Source of the DNA: Cytophaga hutchinsonii ATCC 33406
Lineage (GTDB): Bacteria; Bacteroidota; Bacteroidia; Cytophagales; Cytophagaceae
Direction: 5' to 3'
Length of the DNA: 64,000 nt
NCBI RefSeq assembly: GCF_000014145.1
Contig: NC_008255.1
Location: 4,232,001-4,296,000, forward strand
Within the stretch, counting starts at the first letter, position 1. Every line of letters starts with the position of its first letter. The position numbers and the translations under genes were made by a program. Shown piece after piece: positions 8,871 through 18,418 of the stretch. The notes below the pieces were generated by a model, which searched no databases, had not been told where the DNA came from, and saw only the letters and a list, made by a program, of their open reading frames with translations.

Positions 8871-9806
8871 ATGCAAAACAGAATCACACAACTCTTCAAC
8901 ATTCAATATCCCATTATACAGGCTGGAATGGTTTGGTGCAGCGGCTGGCGTTTGGCTTCAGCTGTAAGCAATGCAGGCGGACTTGGTTTGATCGGTGCAG
9001 GTTCTATGTCGGCAGATCTGCTGCGCGAACATATTCAGAAATGCATAACTGCGACCAGCAAACCATTTGGTGTAAATTTACCCTTATTGTATGCGCACAT
9101 CGATCAGCATATTCAGGTGTTGCTGGATGAAAAAGTAAAAATTGTTTTTACTTCCGCAGGCAATCCGGCTACCTATACAGCAAGATTAAAAGAAGCAGGT
9201 ATAACGGTTGTGCATGTAGTATCAAGTACAAAGTTTGCTTTGAAAGCACAACAGGCTGGCGTTGATGCTATTGTTGCAGAAGGTTTTGAAGCGGGTGGGC
9301 ATAATGGAAGAGAAGAAACAACTACCTTATGTCTGATCCCATCTGTAGCAGATGCAGTAAGTATTCCGGTTATTGCTGCTGGCGGCATTGCTTCCGGGCG
9401 TGCGATGCTTGCAGCATTTGCCTTAGGAGCAGAAGGTGTACAGGTCGGTTCTGCTTTTGCTGTAAGCGAAGAATCTTCCGCGCACCATATATTTAAACAA
9501 CGCGTGGTTGAAGCCCTTGAAGGTGAAACAATCTTAACCTTGAAACAGCTGACACCTGTGCGGTTAATAAAAAACAATTTTTATGAACAGATAAAAAAAG
9601 CAGAAACGAATGGTGCTTCAGCAGAAGATCTGAAAAATATAGTAAGCAAAGGAAGGTCGAAGAAAGGAATTTTTGAAGGCGATCTCAACGAAGGCGAATT
9701 AGAGATCGGGCAAGTGAGCGCGCAGCTGAAAGCCGTGAAGCCTGCAGCATCTGTAATAACGGATATCTGGGAAGAGTTTGAGCAGGCACGGAAAAATATT
9801 TTTTAA
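8871..9806 (+). CDS. Nitronate monooxygenase family flavoprotein
   Basis: A 311-residue TIM-barrel FMN enzyme that oxidises alkyl nitronates to carbonyl compounds and nitrite in characterised members. Family features are the N-terminal YPIIQAGMVW, SNAGGLGLIGAGSM, GVNLPL, the active-site region EGFEAGGHNGR near residue 145 and the phosphate-binding IAAGGIASGR followed by GAEGVQVGSAF. ATG 8871 is chosen; TTG 8859 would add four residues. FabK-type enoyl-ACP reductases share this fold, so substrate assignment is by family only. It stands alone after the Abi gene. Confidence 0.85.
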   Translation: MQNRITQLFNIQYPIIQAGMVWCSGWRLASAVSNAGGLGLIGAGSMSADLLREHIQKCITATSKPFGVNLPLLYAHIDQHIQVLLDEKVKIVFTSAGNPATYTARLKEAGITVVHVVSSTKFALKAQQAGVDAIVAEGFEAGGHNGREETTTLCLIPSVADAVSIPVIAAGGIASGRAMLAAFALGAEGVQVGSAFAVSEESSAHHIFKQRVVEALEGETILTLKQLTPVRLIKNNFYEQIKKAETNGASAEDLKNIVSKGRSKKGIFEGDLNEGELEIGQVSAQLKAVKPAASVITDIWEEFEQARKNIF

Positions 9807-10010
9807 CTGCAAAAGTTTAAATCCTATTTATTCATTTAATCATACAACTTGCGCAGCGAAAAGTATATGAATCTGTGTTATTACATGTTTAAAAAGATTT
9901 CTTAATATTTTAATTACATGAAATAATGTATTTTTGTATCAACAGTTGTTCAGGCAATCCGGCAGGAACAGATTCTTCAAAAAATTATTTCAACGCTCAA
10001 ACGACATCCG

Positions 10011-10889
10011 TTGCTTACCGACGGAAAGGCTACTGTAGTGAGTGCCGCTTCCGCAGCTATTCTGTTTACTCAGATACAGAATGACGGGATTCCTTTCGGC
10101 TATCACCAGGCAAACTGTCACAACATTGCACATTACATTTGTCTGTTAGCAAAAGCACAGAATATTACGCTTGCAAAGATCTGGGCATTCACGCCCGGCA
10201 TTTATACGGCATCCAGCAGAAGGGTTATTTCGTTTACCGATCAGAATAAACTTTCACCGACAGGAAAAATTGACTGGGGCTATCATGTAGCGCCTGTTAT
10301 CTTAGTGGAAGAAGAAGGTGCTGTTGTAAAGATGGCAATAGATCCGGTACTTTTTCCGGAAGGACCCGTGCCTTATAAAGCCTGGCTGGACAGGATCAAA
10401 ACAAAAAAATTAATTTATTTATTGATGGATGCAGAGTGGTATTTATTTAACACGTCGTATTTAAATAACACCCAGCTGGAATTTTTTGACATGCAAACGG
10501 ATGAACCTGTAAAACCCAATGTTATTTTCCCGTATTGGTTTGCAAATAAATGTGTAACTGATTTTTTTAAATACGAAGAAGATAGTTTATTGTACGCCTG
10601 GTTAGAGAAAGGTCTTGCTGTAAACGATACGGCTTCTGAATTTTATGAAAACGAGATCAAACCGATATTGGATGACCCTTCAGCATCCGCTCTGTTAAAG
10701 GACTACAGAGACCTGGTTGGGAATGTCTTTAATTTTGAAACGGTGTTCCGGGATTATATGTATAACTATGAAATGAATATCGATTTTTATGAACGGCATG
10801 CTCTGATTATTGAGGAATATAGAAATGTATTTAATACGCATGTTGAAAAATGGAAACAGAAAGTAGCTGAACTCGGCATTTTGCTATAA
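10011..10889 (+). CDS. Protein-glutaminase-like deamidase, start uncertain
   Basis: About 292 residues from TTG 10011. It carries the Cys-His-Asp arrangement of the bacterial protein-glutaminase family, which deamidates protein glutamine side chains: NCHNIAH (C36), DWGYHVAP (H92) and AIDPVLFPEG (D111). The C-terminal 170 residues show no known domain. The frame stays open back to a stop near 9924 and reads as protein-like sequence (for example VVQAIRQEQILQKIISTLKR) with no ATG, GTG or TTG, so the true start may be a rare codon upstream. No signal peptide is visible, unlike the secreted glutaminases. Target and partner are unknown. Confidence 0.65.
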   Translation: MLTDGKATVVSAASAAILFTQIQNDGIPFGYHQANCHNIAHYICLLAKAQNITLAKIWAFTPGIYTASSRRVISFTDQNKLSPTGKIDWGYHVAPVILVEEEGAVVKMAIDPVLFPEGPVPYKAWLDRIKTKKLIYLLMDAEWYLFNTSYLNNTQLEFFDMQTDEPVKPNVIFPYWFANKCVTDFFKYEEDSLLYAWLEKGLAVNDTASEFYENEIKPILDDPSASALLKDYRDLVGNVFNFETVFRDYMYNYEMNIDFYERHALIIEEYRNVFNTHVEKWKQKVAELGILL

Positions 10890-10900
10890 TTTTAAATAAA

Positions 10901-11446
10901 TCATTTTCGTTTTTTAATGCGCTGAGTGATTGTGTCGGTCATACGGACTTTACCGGTAATCATGGGCGCAACAATTCCTACAGCATGCATTTCAAGCGTA
11001 TCTTCCTGAGGTATCAATGCGGTTGTATCTTCCGGAACATCCATAATAACAGTATCTCCCATTAACCGGTTCTCTGAATCAGGACCTGTATAAGCCGGCT
11101 CTCCGAGCGTTGCAGGCGAATGTTTTTTAACACAACTGCTTAGCCAGATCAAAGAACTTGCCAGCAGAAGAACAACAGACCGGACAGCACTCATTCCGGA
11201 AAATGTATTAAACAGTAAATGAAAATAATTTTTCGAATCTGTTTTTAATTCTCTGTCAACCTGTGACGTTAAAAACCGACCGCATGTTTTTTGTTGGAAA
11301 TGAACAATAAAATAGTCTTTTATTTCAGTGTCGCTCATCTTACTGAAATCAACCACTACTTTCTCACAGGAGGAACAGAATTTTCCGGCAGTATCAGGAG
11401 TCATTTTTTGCCAGTCAGCGTCGCATGGATTTTTAATCTGAATCAT
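10901..11446 (-). CDS. Small membrane-anchored protein with N-terminal Cys motif
   Basis: A 181-residue protein of unknown function, convergent with the glutaminase-like gene. The N-terminus contains a motif seen in Bacteroidetes proteins: CDADWQKMTP, then GKFCSSCEKVVVDFSKMSDTEI, whose cysteines (FCSSC and the first CDAD) could bind metal. Next comes a hydrophobic span around residues 88-107 ending in SSC, and a Thr/Asp/Pro-rich tail with a basic end (RIKKRK). The short N-terminal domain would be cytoplasmic if the hydrophobic span is a membrane anchor. Confidence 0.65.
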   Translation of the reverse strand: MIQIKNPCDADWQKMTPDTAGKFCSSCEKVVVDFSKMSDTEIKDYFIVHFQQKTCGRFLTSQVDRELKTDSKNYFHLLFNTFSGMSAVRSVVLLLASSLIWLSSCVKKHSPATLGEPAYTGPDSENRLMGDTVIMDVPEDTTALIPQEDTLEMHAVGIVAPMITGKVRMTDTITQRIKKRK

Positions 11447-11718
11447 ACGGGGTCTATTTTAGAAATCTAAACGTATCGCAGACACATTCGGGTATAAAAA
11501 CTGCTTAAAATTTATGTCAATGAATTATTAAAATACCTGATAATTTGGAACATAAAGCGACAATTGATTTCGCGCTTTTAACACGACTTTTAGAAAATAC
11601 GTACATTTCCACGCAATAAGCAGATTTTCAAATCATTAAATTGATAATCTCCGCATGTTTTTCAGCACACATATCAGCAATTTTGCTTAAATTAGCCACC
11701 TTATTTGTAAAGCAGAAT

Positions 11719-14145
11719 ATGTGGGTAAAGTTAGGTAGTTTCATTATTAAGTATCGGTTAATCCTTTTAATTGTAACAGGTTCAATTACAGTGTTCATGG
11801 GGTACAAGGCCTCAAAAATTGAGATCACATACGACTTTTTGAAAGTTGTTCCGCAGGATGATGCCGATATGGTCTATTTCAAGGAATTCTATAAAATGTT
11901 TGGTGAAGACGGCAACATCATGGTTATTGGTGTGCAGGACCCGAAACTTTTCAAACTGGAAACATTCAATAAATTTTACGATCTGTGTTATCAGATCCAG
12001 AAATCGGAAGGTGTAAACGACGCTATTTCGTTACCGACATTAAAAATGTTAACGAAAGACACGGTGAATTCCAAACTGGATGTTAAATCGGTATTTACAC
12101 GAAAACCTGTCACACAGCATGAACTTGATTCGATGATACAGCTGGCAAACGACCAGTTGTTCTATAAAGGCTTAATTGTAAATCCTAATACCAATGCAGC
12201 ATTGATCGCTGTATCCATTGATTCAAAACAACTGAATTCAAACAACAGACAAAAAGTAGTTTCAAATATTTTAGATTTATCAGCAACATTTAAAAAGGAA
12301 ACAAACGTTGAAACACACTTTGCAGGATTGCCTTATGTACGTACCATCATGGTTCGCGATGTACAGGCAGAATTCAAGTTCTTCCTGGTGTTATCTATTT
12401 TGGTAACCTCATTGATCTTATATTTCTTCTTCAGAAACCTCTACGCGGTATTCTTCACCTTCCTTGTAATTGTTGTAACAGTTGTATGGACAATGGGTAC
12501 CATCGTTTTACTTGGCTATAAGATCACCCTGCTTACCGGAATGCTTCCGGCATTAATCATCGTGATCGGCATTCCGAATTGTATTTATATGTACAATAAA
12601 TACCATCAGGAATACCGCAAGCACAGAAACAAAATCAAAGCGATCAGCCGGATTGTAGAGAAGATCGGCTTCCTGACCTTTATGACCAACATGAATACTG
12701 CCGTTGGTTTCCTGGTATTATATTTCACCAACATCATCATCATTAAAGAATTCGGCATGGTTGCTGGCTTGATAAGCGCCGCAACGTTTGTGATTACGCT
12801 GGTTGTAATACCGACCATGCTGTGTTACCTGCCTGCACCAAGCGACAAGCAGTTAAAACACCTGGACCTGCGTTTTTTAAGGCGTGTGAACAATATGATC
12901 CAGTACGTTGTACTACGTTACCGTTCCGTAGTATATATCATCACCGGTTTATTGATCGCTATTTCGATTGTTGGTATTTACCGCATACAGGTTATTTCCT
13001 ACATGGTGGATGATCTTCCGAAGAGCAGCGGAGTTAAAACGGACTTAGCATTCTTCGAACAGCATTTCAAAGGCGTAATGCCGCTGGAGATTGTGGTTGA
13101 CTTAGGCAAGAAAAAAGGGATACGGATTCCGGCAAATTTGAAAAAACTGGACGAGCTTGAAACCTATTTAAAATCACTGAACAATGTTTCGCCACCGCTT
13201 TCCGTACTGAATATTATAAAAGGTGCAAAGCAGGCTTATTATAACGGCCTGCCGGATTTCTATGAAATACCGAGCAAGCAGGAAATGGTTTCGTTGTCGT
13301 CGTTCATGAAAACAAATGATAAGTCAGAAGACAAATTGATGCGCTCGTTTGTTGATTCTACCGGACAGTATGTACGTTTTACCTGCAAGGTTGCGGATAT
13401 GGGAACAGAAAAGATGGCAGCATTGGTTGAAAAAAATATCACACCTAAAACAAAAGAAATATTTACGGACTCTACACAAAAGGTTCATATTACAGGCACA
13501 ACATTATTATTCTTAAAAGGAAATCAGTATCTGATCAACGATTTATCTGAGTCGCTGGTTTGGGCATTTGCATTGATCTCGCTGATGATGGCATTCATTT
13601 TCACCAATCCTAAGATCATCATCATTTCATTGATCCCGAACATGATCCCGATCTTAATGACAGCAGGCATTATGGGCTTGTTTAACATTCCGTTGAAACC
13701 AAGTACAGCATTGATCTTTGGCATTTCATTCGGCATTTCGATCGACAGTACAATCCATTACCTGAGCAAGTTCAAGCAGGAATTAAAGCATTACAAAGGA
13801 AGTGTAATGCAGGCAGTAGTAAAATCACTGGAAGAAGAAGGCGTGAGCATGATCTATACATCGATCGTTTTATTCTGCGGTTTCCTGATCTTCGCATTTT
13901 CTGATTTTGGCGGAACGATTGCCCTGGGAATTTTAACGTCTTTAACATTGTTCTTTGCTATGTTCACCAACTTAATTGTTTTGCCGGCATTGCTGTTAAC
14001 ATTCAGCAGCGGCGAAAAAATTAATCTGTACCCGATCATTAAAGATAAACACGAAAAAATACACACTGAAGATGACGATATGGAAATCGATCTTCAGCGT
14101 TTAGAAATCAAAACACCTAGAAACGAGGAGAGCCGTGAAGTATAA
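11719..14145 (+). CDS. RND/MMPL superfamily transporter
   Basis: An 808-residue inner-membrane protein with the two-fold repeated plan of MMPL-type exporters: an N-terminal membrane helix, a periplasmic loop (about residues 50-220), five to six helices, then a second helix, loop and helix bundle. The helices that follow the second loop contain GISFGISIDSTIHYLSKF, a charged conserved motif of proton-driven RND proteins. Start ATG 11719 (MWVKLGSF) is preferred over an upstream in-frame ATG at 11641, which would add 26 residues of weak character. The end overlaps ileS by 11 bp, so the two are co-expressed. Substrate unknown; lipids or hopanoids are typical of the family. Confidence 0.82.
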   Translation: MWVKLGSFIIKYRLILLIVTGSITVFMGYKASKIEITYDFLKVVPQDDADMVYFKEFYKMFGEDGNIMVIGVQDPKLFKLETFNKFYDLCYQIQKSEGVNDAISLPTLKMLTKDTVNSKLDVKSVFTRKPVTQHELDSMIQLANDQLFYKGLIVNPNTNAALIAVSIDSKQLNSNNRQKVVSNILDLSATFKKETNVETHFAGLPYVRTIMVRDVQAEFKFFLVLSILVTSLILYFFFRNLYAVFFTFLVIVVTVVWTMGTIVLLGYKITLLTGMLPALIIVIGIPNCIYMYNKYHQEYRKHRNKIKAISRIVEKIGFLTFMTNMNTAVGFLVLYFTNIIIIKEFGMVAGLISAATFVITLVVIPTMLCYLPAPSDKQLKHLDLRFLRRVNNMIQYVVLRYRSVVYIITGLLIAISIVGIYRIQVISYMVDDLPKSSGVKTDLAFFEQHFKGVMPLEIVVDLGKKKGIRIPANLKKLDELETYLKSLNNVSPPLSVLNIIKGAKQAYYNGLPDFYEIPSKQEMVSLSSFMKTNDKSEDKLMRSFVDSTGQYVRFTCKVADMGTEKMAALVEKNITPKTKEIFTDSTQKVHITGTTLLFLKGNQYLINDLSESLVWAFALISLMMAFIFTNPKIIIISLIPNMIPILMTAGIMGLFNIPLKPSTALIFGISFGISIDSTIHYLSKFKQELKHYKGSVMQAVVKSLEEEGVSMIYTSIVLFCGFLIFAFSDFGGTIALGILTSLTLFFAMFTNLIVLPALLLTFSSGEKINLYPIIKDKHEKIHTEDDDMEIDLQRLEIKTPRNEESREV

Positions 14146-17100
14146 CGAAAAGAAAACAGAACTGTCTGAAGTTGGAAAGGAAGTACAACAGTTTTGGAAT
14201 GATAAAAAAATATTTGAAAAGTCTGTAGAGACACGTGAAGGCAATCCAACATTCACGTTCTACGAAGGTCCGCCATCTGCAAACGGCACGCCTGGTATTC
14301 ACCATGTGATGGGCCGTACGGTGAAGGATATTTTCTGCCGGTTTAAAACCATGCAGGGCTTTCAGGTAAAACGCAAGGGCGGCTGGGATACACACGGCCT
14401 GCCTGTTGAATTGCAGGTTGAGAAAGAACTTGGTATTACCAAAGAAGATATCGGGAAGAAAATTACGGTAGAGCAGTATAATCAAAAGTGCCGCGAAGCG
14501 GTAATGAAATACAAATCGCAGTGGGATGAACTTACCGTGAAGATGGGTTATTGGGTTGATCTTGAAAAGCCATACATCACGTTTGAGAACAACTATATTG
14601 AATCGGTTTGGTACCTGTTAAAAGAATTTCATCAGAAAAAACTTTTATATAAAGGCTACACGATCCAGCCGTATTCGCCTGCTGCAGGTACAGGTTTGAG
14701 TTCACACGAATTAAACCAGCCGGGTACATACAAAGATGTGCGCGACACAAGTGCGGTAGCACAATTCAAGCTGAAAGCAAATCCGAAGTTTGCAGACAAC
14801 ACCTATTTCCTTGCATGGACAACAACACCATGGACATTGCCTTCTAACAGTGCATTGGCTGTAGGAGAGAATATTGAATATGTATTGGTTTCAACATTTA
14901 ACCCATACACGTTTAAGCCCGTTCAGGTAATTCTTGCGAAAGCCTTGCTCGGAAAATATTTTTCTGAAAAAGCGAAAGACCTTTCTTTAGAAGCATATAA
15001 AGATGGAGACAAACTGATTCCCTTTAAAATACTTCAAAGCTATAAAGGTAAAGATCTTGTTGGCATTGAATACGAACAGCTGATGCCGTACCTGCAGCCT
15101 GAAACACCGGCGTTCCGTGTAATCGCGGGCGACTTTGTAAGTACGGAAGATGGTACAGGTATTGTACACATTGCGCCTACCTTTGGTGCAGACGATGCGC
15201 GTGTAGCTAAACTTGCCGGCATTCCTTCGATCGTTACAAAAGATGACCGCGGAAACGAATATCCATTGGTTGATAAGCGCGGCAGGTTTACTAAAGAAGT
15301 AACGGACTTCGCAGGCGAATATGTAAAAGAAGCGTACCTAACCGATGAAGAAAAAGAAGCGGAACGTGTTAAACAAGGCAGAGATAAATACCTGAGTGTG
15401 GATGAACGTATTTCAATTAAATTGAAAGAAGCGAACCGTGCATTCAAGGTTGAAAAATACGAACACAGTTATCCGCATTGCTGGAGAACAGATAAGCCGG
15501 TGCTTTATTATCCATTGGATTCCTGGTTCATCAAAACAACAGCAAAAAAAGAACGTCTGGTTGAACTGAATAAAACCATTAACTGGAAACCTGAATCTAC
15601 AGGCGTTGGTCGCTTCGGCAACTGGCTGGAAAATCTGGTTGACTGGAACCTTTCGCGTTCTCGCTATTGGGGAACACCGCTGCCGATCTGGCGTTCAGAA
15701 GATGGCTCTGAAGAGAAATGCATCGGTTCGATTGAAGAATTGAAAACTGAAATTGCAAAAGCACAAAAAGCAGGCATCGAAACGGCAACAGATATTAAAG
15801 ATTTACACAGGCCATACGTAGATAACATTGTTCTGGTAAGTGATTCCGGCAAGCCGATGAAACGCGAGCTGGACCTGATCGACGTGTGGTTTGATTCCGG
15901 TGCGATGCCGTATGCGCAGTGGCATTACCCGTTTGAAAATAAAGAATTATTCAACAATAATTATCCGGCAGACTTTATTGCAGAAGGTGTGGATCAGACA
16001 CGTGGCTGGTTCTTTACATTGCACGCAATCTCCGGCATGCTGTATGATAAAGTTGCATTCAAAAATGTAATTGCAAACGGATTGGTACTGGACAAGAATG
16101 GAAACAAAATGTCTAAGCGTGTAGGCAATGTAGTGAACCCGTTTGAAACGATTGATAAATATGGGCCGGACGCAACACGCTGGTATATGATTACCAATGC
16201 ACCGCCATGGGACAATTTGAAATTCAATTTAGACGGTATCACCGAAGTGCAGCGCCGTTTCTTTGGTACGCTTCAGAATACCTATTCATTCTTTGCCTTG
16301 TATGCGAACTTAGATAATTTCACGTTTGCTGAAGCAGAGATTCCATTGGCACAACGTACCGAAAGCGATCGCTGGATCTTATCGAAACTGCAATCACTGG
16401 TTAAAGATGTTGCAGATGCATACAGTGATTACGAGCCGACGAAAGCCGGGCGTGCGATACAGGATTTTGTAGTTGATGATTTGAGTAACTGGTATGTACG
16501 TCTGAATAGAAAACGTTTCTGGAAAGGCGAATACAATGCAGATAAAACCGCTGCGTATCAGACATTATATACCTGTCTGGAAACGGTTGCCAAATTAGGT
16601 GCGCCGATTGCTCCGTTTTACATGGATAAATTATTCAGCGACTTAAATCAGGTCAGTAAAAAGAATGCTGTTGAATCTGTTCACTTAGCCGATTTTCCGA
16701 AAGTGAATGAAGCGTTTTTAGACGTAGAACTGGAAGAACGTATGAGCCTGGCTCAACGCATCTCTTCGCTGGTACACTCGATCCGCAAGGCACAAACGAT
16801 TAAGGTTCGTCAGCCGCTTTCCAGAATTCTCATCCCGATCTTACAGCCGCATCTGAAAGCACAGATCCAGGCGGTAGAAGATCTGATTAAAAATGAAGTG
16901 AATATCAAAGCAGTTGAATATATTGAGGATACTTCCGGCGTTGTTATTAAAACGATCAAACCTAATTTTAAAAAATTAGGAAAAGAATACGGCGCGAAAC
17001 TGAAAGAGATCGGCAATGCAATTGCTGAATTGCGTGCAGAAGATATTACTGCCATTGAACGCAATGTCTTTGAACTGAAACTTGCAGACGGCACCGTTAT

Positions 17101-17467
17101 CCCGATTACGTCAGAAGATGTTGAGATCCGTTCTCAGGATATTCCTGGCTGGTCCGTTGCTTCTGAAGGCGGCATCACTGTTGCGCTGGATATTACGTTA
17201 AGCGACGACCTTCGTAAAGAAGGGATTGCGCGTGATGTTGTAAACCGTGTACAGAATCTGCGTAAAGACATGGGCCTTGAAGTACAGGATAAGATCCGTA
17301 TCACCATTCAGAAGGTAGACGAATTGATCAATAGTGCATTAAGTGCAAATCAGGAATACATTTGTACAGAGACACAAGCCTTCTCCTTAGAGCTGGTAGA
17401 AAAACTGGCAGATGGCAAAGAAGTAGAAATGGATGAGCAAACGCTGATCATGAAAATAGAAAAATAA
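14135..17467 (+). CDS. ileS: Isoleucyl-tRNA synthetase
   Basis: Charges tRNA-Ile with isoleucine. The 1110-residue class I enzyme has the HIGH-type motif GIHHVMGR near residue 55, a CP1 editing domain, the DQTRGWFFTLHAISG segment, the KMSKR loop in NKMSKRVGNVV, and an anticodon-binding C-terminus. Its length and sequence resemble the eukaryote-like type (IleS2), often insensitive to mupirocin; that is inference from family. The GTG start at 14135 overlaps the transporter stop and is preceded by GAGGAG, one of the few Shine-Dalgarno-like sequences in the window. Confidence 0.95.
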   Translation: MKYNEKKTELSEVGKEVQQFWNDKKIFEKSVETREGNPTFTFYEGPPSANGTPGIHHVMGRTVKDIFCRFKTMQGFQVKRKGGWDTHGLPVELQVEKELGITKEDIGKKITVEQYNQKCREAVMKYKSQWDELTVKMGYWVDLEKPYITFENNYIESVWYLLKEFHQKKLLYKGYTIQPYSPAAGTGLSSHELNQPGTYKDVRDTSAVAQFKLKANPKFADNTYFLAWTTTPWTLPSNSALAVGENIEYVLVSTFNPYTFKPVQVILAKALLGKYFSEKAKDLSLEAYKDGDKLIPFKILQSYKGKDLVGIEYEQLMPYLQPETPAFRVIAGDFVSTEDGTGIVHIAPTFGADDARVAKLAGIPSIVTKDDRGNEYPLVDKRGRFTKEVTDFAGEYVKEAYLTDEEKEAERVKQGRDKYLSVDERISIKLKEANRAFKVEKYEHSYPHCWRTDKPVLYYPLDSWFIKTTAKKERLVELNKTINWKPESTGVGRFGNWLENLVDWNLSRSRYWGTPLPIWRSEDGSEEKCIGSIEELKTEIAKAQKAGIETATDIKDLHRPYVDNIVLVSDSGKPMKRELDLIDVWFDSGAMPYAQWHYPFENKELFNNNYPADFIAEGVDQTRGWFFTLHAISGMLYDKVAFKNVIANGLVLDKNGNKMSKRVGNVVNPFETIDKYGPDATRWYMITNAPPWDNLKFNLDGITEVQRRFFGTLQNTYSFFALYANLDNFTFAEAEIPLAQRTESDRWILSKLQSLVKDVADAYSDYEPTKAGRAIQDFVVDDLSNWYVRLNRKRFWKGEYNADKTAAYQTLYTCLETVAKLGAPIAPFYMDKLFSDLNQVSKKNAVESVHLADFPKVNEAFLDVELEERMSLAQRISSLVHSIRKAQTIKVRQPLSRILIPILQPHLKAQIQAVEDLIKNEVNIKAVEYIEDTSGVVIKTIKPNFKKLGKEYGAKLKEIGNAIAELRAEDITAIERNVFELKLADGTVIPITSEDVEIRSQDIPGWSVASEGGITVALDITLSDDLRKEGIARDVVNRVQNLRKDMGLEVQDKIRITIQKVDELINSALSANQEYICTETQAFSLELVEKLADGKEVEMDEQTLIMKIEK

Positions 17468-17475
17468 CATTGTAT

Positions 17476-17529
17476 AAAGTGTAGAGTGTAACGTGTAACC
17501 GCACTTATTCACTTTACACTCTACACTTT
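17476..17529 (+). repeat. Perfect 16-bp inverted repeat between ileS and lspA
   Basis: AAAGTGTAGAGTGTAA at 17476-17491 and its exact reverse complement at 17514-17529, with a 22-nt loop that contains a further GTGTAA word. The arms are not GC-rich and no clear T run follows, so it is more like a dispersed intergenic palindrome than a standard terminator. lspA starts 13 nt later. Confidence 0.7.
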
Positions 17530-17541
17530 TACACTAATAAT

Positions 17542-18159
17542 ATGCGCTATACCAAATATTTTCTTTTAACAATCGGCATCATACTTATTGACCAGGTGAT
17601 TAAGCTGTGGGTGTTCGAAACGTTCCCTTTTGAAGGATATGAACATCCTTCTTTAAGACTTGGCGACTGGTTTAAATTACATTATATCACCAATGAAGGA
17701 ATGGCCTTTGGTATAAAGCTGGCTGGCGTGTATGGTAAACTAATTCTTAGTTTATTCCGCCTGGTTGCTATGGTCGGTATTAGTTACTACCTGTATCTTA
17801 TGGCAAAAAAAGGCATGCACGAAGGTTTTCTGTGGTGCATTGCTTTGATCTTAGGCGGTGCTATGGGTAATGTAGTAGACAGCACATTCTACGGTGTATT
17901 TTTAGACTTGCCTACCAGTGATGCGCCGATGCTTTGGTTTCACGGTCGTGTGATAGACATGTTTTATGTAGACATCTGTAATTGTCTGATTCCGGAATGG
18001 GTTCCTGTATTAGGCGGAAGCTATTATCCGTTATGGCCGATTTTTAACTTTGCGGATGCTTCCATATTTGTAGGTGTAGCCTTAATTTTAATTTATCAAA
18101 AGAAATTCTTTCCGGAGAAAGACGGCGTAAAAGAAAAAGAACAGCACGTGCAGGTATAA
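17542..18159 (+). CDS. lspA: Lipoprotein signal peptidase (signal peptidase II)
   Basis: Aspartic protease of the inner membrane that removes signal peptides from prolipoproteins, many of which are encoded in this window. The 205-residue protein has four hydrophobic helices and both catalytic motifs: GNVVDS (helix 3) and FNFADAS (helix 4), each with the active aspartate. A stretch of about 50 residues between these motifs is longer than in E. coli LspA and is usual in Bacteroidetes. Asn-Glu in ITNEGMAFG is the conserved first-loop motif. Confidence 0.95.
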   Translation: MRYTKYFLLTIGIILIDQVIKLWVFETFPFEGYEHPSLRLGDWFKLHYITNEGMAFGIKLAGVYGKLILSLFRLVAMVGISYYLYLMAKKGMHEGFLWCIALILGGAMGNVVDSTFYGVFLDLPTSDAPMLWFHGRVIDMFYVDICNCLIPEWVPVLGGSYYPLWPIFNFADASIFVGVALILIYQKKFFPEKDGVKEKEQHVQV

Positions 18160-18268
18160 ACGCTTTCAACCTTATTGGCGTTTTAAAAATTCTTACAAGC
18201 ACATATCGGCCAGACGGTTTTTTGCCGACCGACCGATGGCAATATCTGATCGAATACTGATTCATATA

Positions 18269-18313
18269 AATCCCTCATTTTGTATTTTAAAAACAAAGTG
18301 AGGGATTATTTTT
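18269..18313 (+). terminator. Terminator hairpin downstream of lspA
   Basis: AATCCCTCATTTTGT (18269-18283) pairs with ACAAAGTGAGGGATT (18293-18307) with one G-U pair and a 9-nt loop; ATTTTT follows. The 18160-18268 stretch before it holds a weaker AAACGC/GCGTTT hairpin directly after the stop codon. Confidence 0.75.
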
Positions 18314-18418
18314 AGTGGTATAATATATTTTTTGATCTTCTCATTTAAAATTGAAACCATTATTTTTCAAAACCGTTAAAAAACTCAATTTTAAATTTTA
18401 TCCCCATAACAGATACAT

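Noticed and set aside
8846-9130. An overlapping reading frame of about 94 codons in the nitronate monooxygenase gene
   Set aside because: It lies in another frame of a clearly coding region and shows no family match or codon pattern of its own.
14135-17467. ileS seemed to lack the HIGH motif
   Set aside because: The variant GIHHVMGR is at the right place and the KMSKR loop is normal, so this is an ordinary class I active site.
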